The notes under the pieces: generated by a model
What the model was told of the DNA's origin: nothing
The model's input: only the letters and a program-made list of their open reading frames with translations
Database searches by the model: none
Shown: positions 35,568 to 35,932 of the stretch, one piece after another
How the letters are laid out: each line of letters begins with the position of its first letter
How positions within the stretch are numbered: the first letter of the stretch is position 1
Assembly (NCBI GenBank): GCA_003210755.1
Contig: QCUL01000026.1
Location: 1-35,932, forward strand
Origin: Synechococcus sp. AG-679-C18
GTDB lineage: Bacteria > Cyanobacteriota > Cyanobacteriia > PCC-6307 > Cyanobiaceae
Direction: 5' to 3'
Length of the DNA: 35,932 nt
Program-made: the position numbers and the translations under genes

Positions 35568-35932
35568 GTGGCTGATCCACTGAGTCCTGAGCAACTTGGT
35601 CGGGTGCATCTTTTGCTCGATCAAGTTGCTGAACGTCAGCGAAACGATTTCGGCAATATCGTTTCAGACATTAAGCCTGATGGAAGTCTGATCACAGCAT
35701 GTGATCGGTGGAGCGATGCTGCTTTCGTTCAGGGGTTGGCTGAGATCGCTCCTGGTGAGGGTGTGATTAGCGAAGAAGGAAATCAGGCATGTCCATCAAC
35801 CTCGGCTTACTGGGTCGTCGATCCACTCGATGGCACGACCAACTTTGCGGCGGGGATTCCGTATTGGGCGATATCAGTAGCAAGGTTCGTTGATGGTGAG
35901 CCCTCTGAGGCGTTTCTTGATGTTCCCTCACT
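35568..35932 (+). CDS. Inositol monophosphatase family protein (3' end cut off)
   Basis: From GTG 35568 the frame is open to the end of the window, giving 121 N-terminal residues. The metal-binding signatures are EEGN near residue 73 and VVDPLDGTTNFAAGIP near 86-101, the hallmark of the IMPase/SuhB superfamily (Mg2+-dependent phosphatases of inositol, fructose-1,6-bisphosphate or PAP). Which substrate is used cannot be told from this half. It begins five bases after the TolC stop. Confidence 0.88.
   Translation, partial: MADPLSPEQLGRVHLLLDQVAERQRNDFGNIVSDIKPDGSLITACDRWSDAAFVQGLAEIAPGEGVISEEGNQACPSTSAYWVVDPLDGTTNFAAGIPYWAISVARFVDGEPSEAFLDVPS

Noticed and set aside
1-35932. Mobile elements, phage genes, CRISPR arrays, tRNA and rRNA genes
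   Set aside because: I found no transposase, integrase, phage structural gene, repeat-spacer array, cloverleaf or rRNA sequence by eye; a tRNA scan would be needed to exclude a missed one, although the short gaps leave little room.

Overview
The window looks like ordinary chromosomal DNA from a marine picocyanobacterium of the Synechococcus/Cyanobium group. The evidence is a set of cyanobacterial genes: ndhO, petL, psbU, a CRR7-like gene, zds (crtQ-type zeta-carotene desaturase), DUF751/Ycf33, DUF3120, DUF4346, the cyanobacterial PDZ/radical-SAM/DUF512 protein, an OprB/Som-type porin and a VKOR-thioredoxin fusion. Base composition appears moderate, a little over half G+C by eye. The presence of psbU argues against most Prochlorococcus lineages. 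I see no tRNA, rRNA, CRISPR array, insertion sequence, integrase or phage gene, and no intergenic gap above 300 bases.

Layout. 1-1227: 3' part of an outer-membrane porin, followed by terminator-like hairpins. 1451-5231: cysK, a J-domain protein and a PMT-type glycosyltransferase in a tight + strand run, meeting ndhO (-) head to head. 5523-7774: a CPA1 Na+/H+ antiporter and a YfcH/TIGR01777 epimerase-like protein. 7710-10061 (-): an IscA-type Fe-S protein, a small TPR protein, an LpxB-related glycosyltransferase-like protein and a small membrane protein. 10168-12622 (+): zds, interrupted by a one-base frameshift in a T8 run, then an SRPBCC protein and a lipoprotein. 12601-16884 (-): Ycf33-like protein, rbfA, a NagZ-like GH3 enzyme, a GT2-TPR protein and hemD as a compact operon. 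16944-20868: GST, a secreted protein, a CRR7-like protein, aroK, a tandem PTPS/QueD protein and a RibD-C reductase. 20823-22957: a secreted protein, a FemAB/GNAT-like protein and DUF4346. 22963-27409: a B12-binding radical SAM protein, the tiny petL, an MFS exporter and rimO. 27508-30575: VKOR-Trx, nadB and psbU. 30688-35932: DUF3120, uppP, the PDZ-radical SAM protein, a TolC-type channel and the start of an inositol-monophosphatase family gene.

Most genes serve housekeeping: cysteine, haem, shikimate, NAD, deazapurine or pterin, flavin, carotenoid and cell-envelope metabolism, plus small subunits of photosystem II, cytochrome b6f and NDH-1. The genome is very compact. Seven of nine convergent gene pairs overlap at their 3' ends, one divergent pair has start codons that share a CATG, and many starts are TTG or GTG.

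I did not find a convincing new multi-gene system. The most notable points are the zds frameshift, the tandem PTPS protein whose first half has lost the catalytic His, the zds/SRPBCC/lipoprotein run, the two uncharacterised radical SAM proteins, and a psbU terminator that abuts the nadB start.
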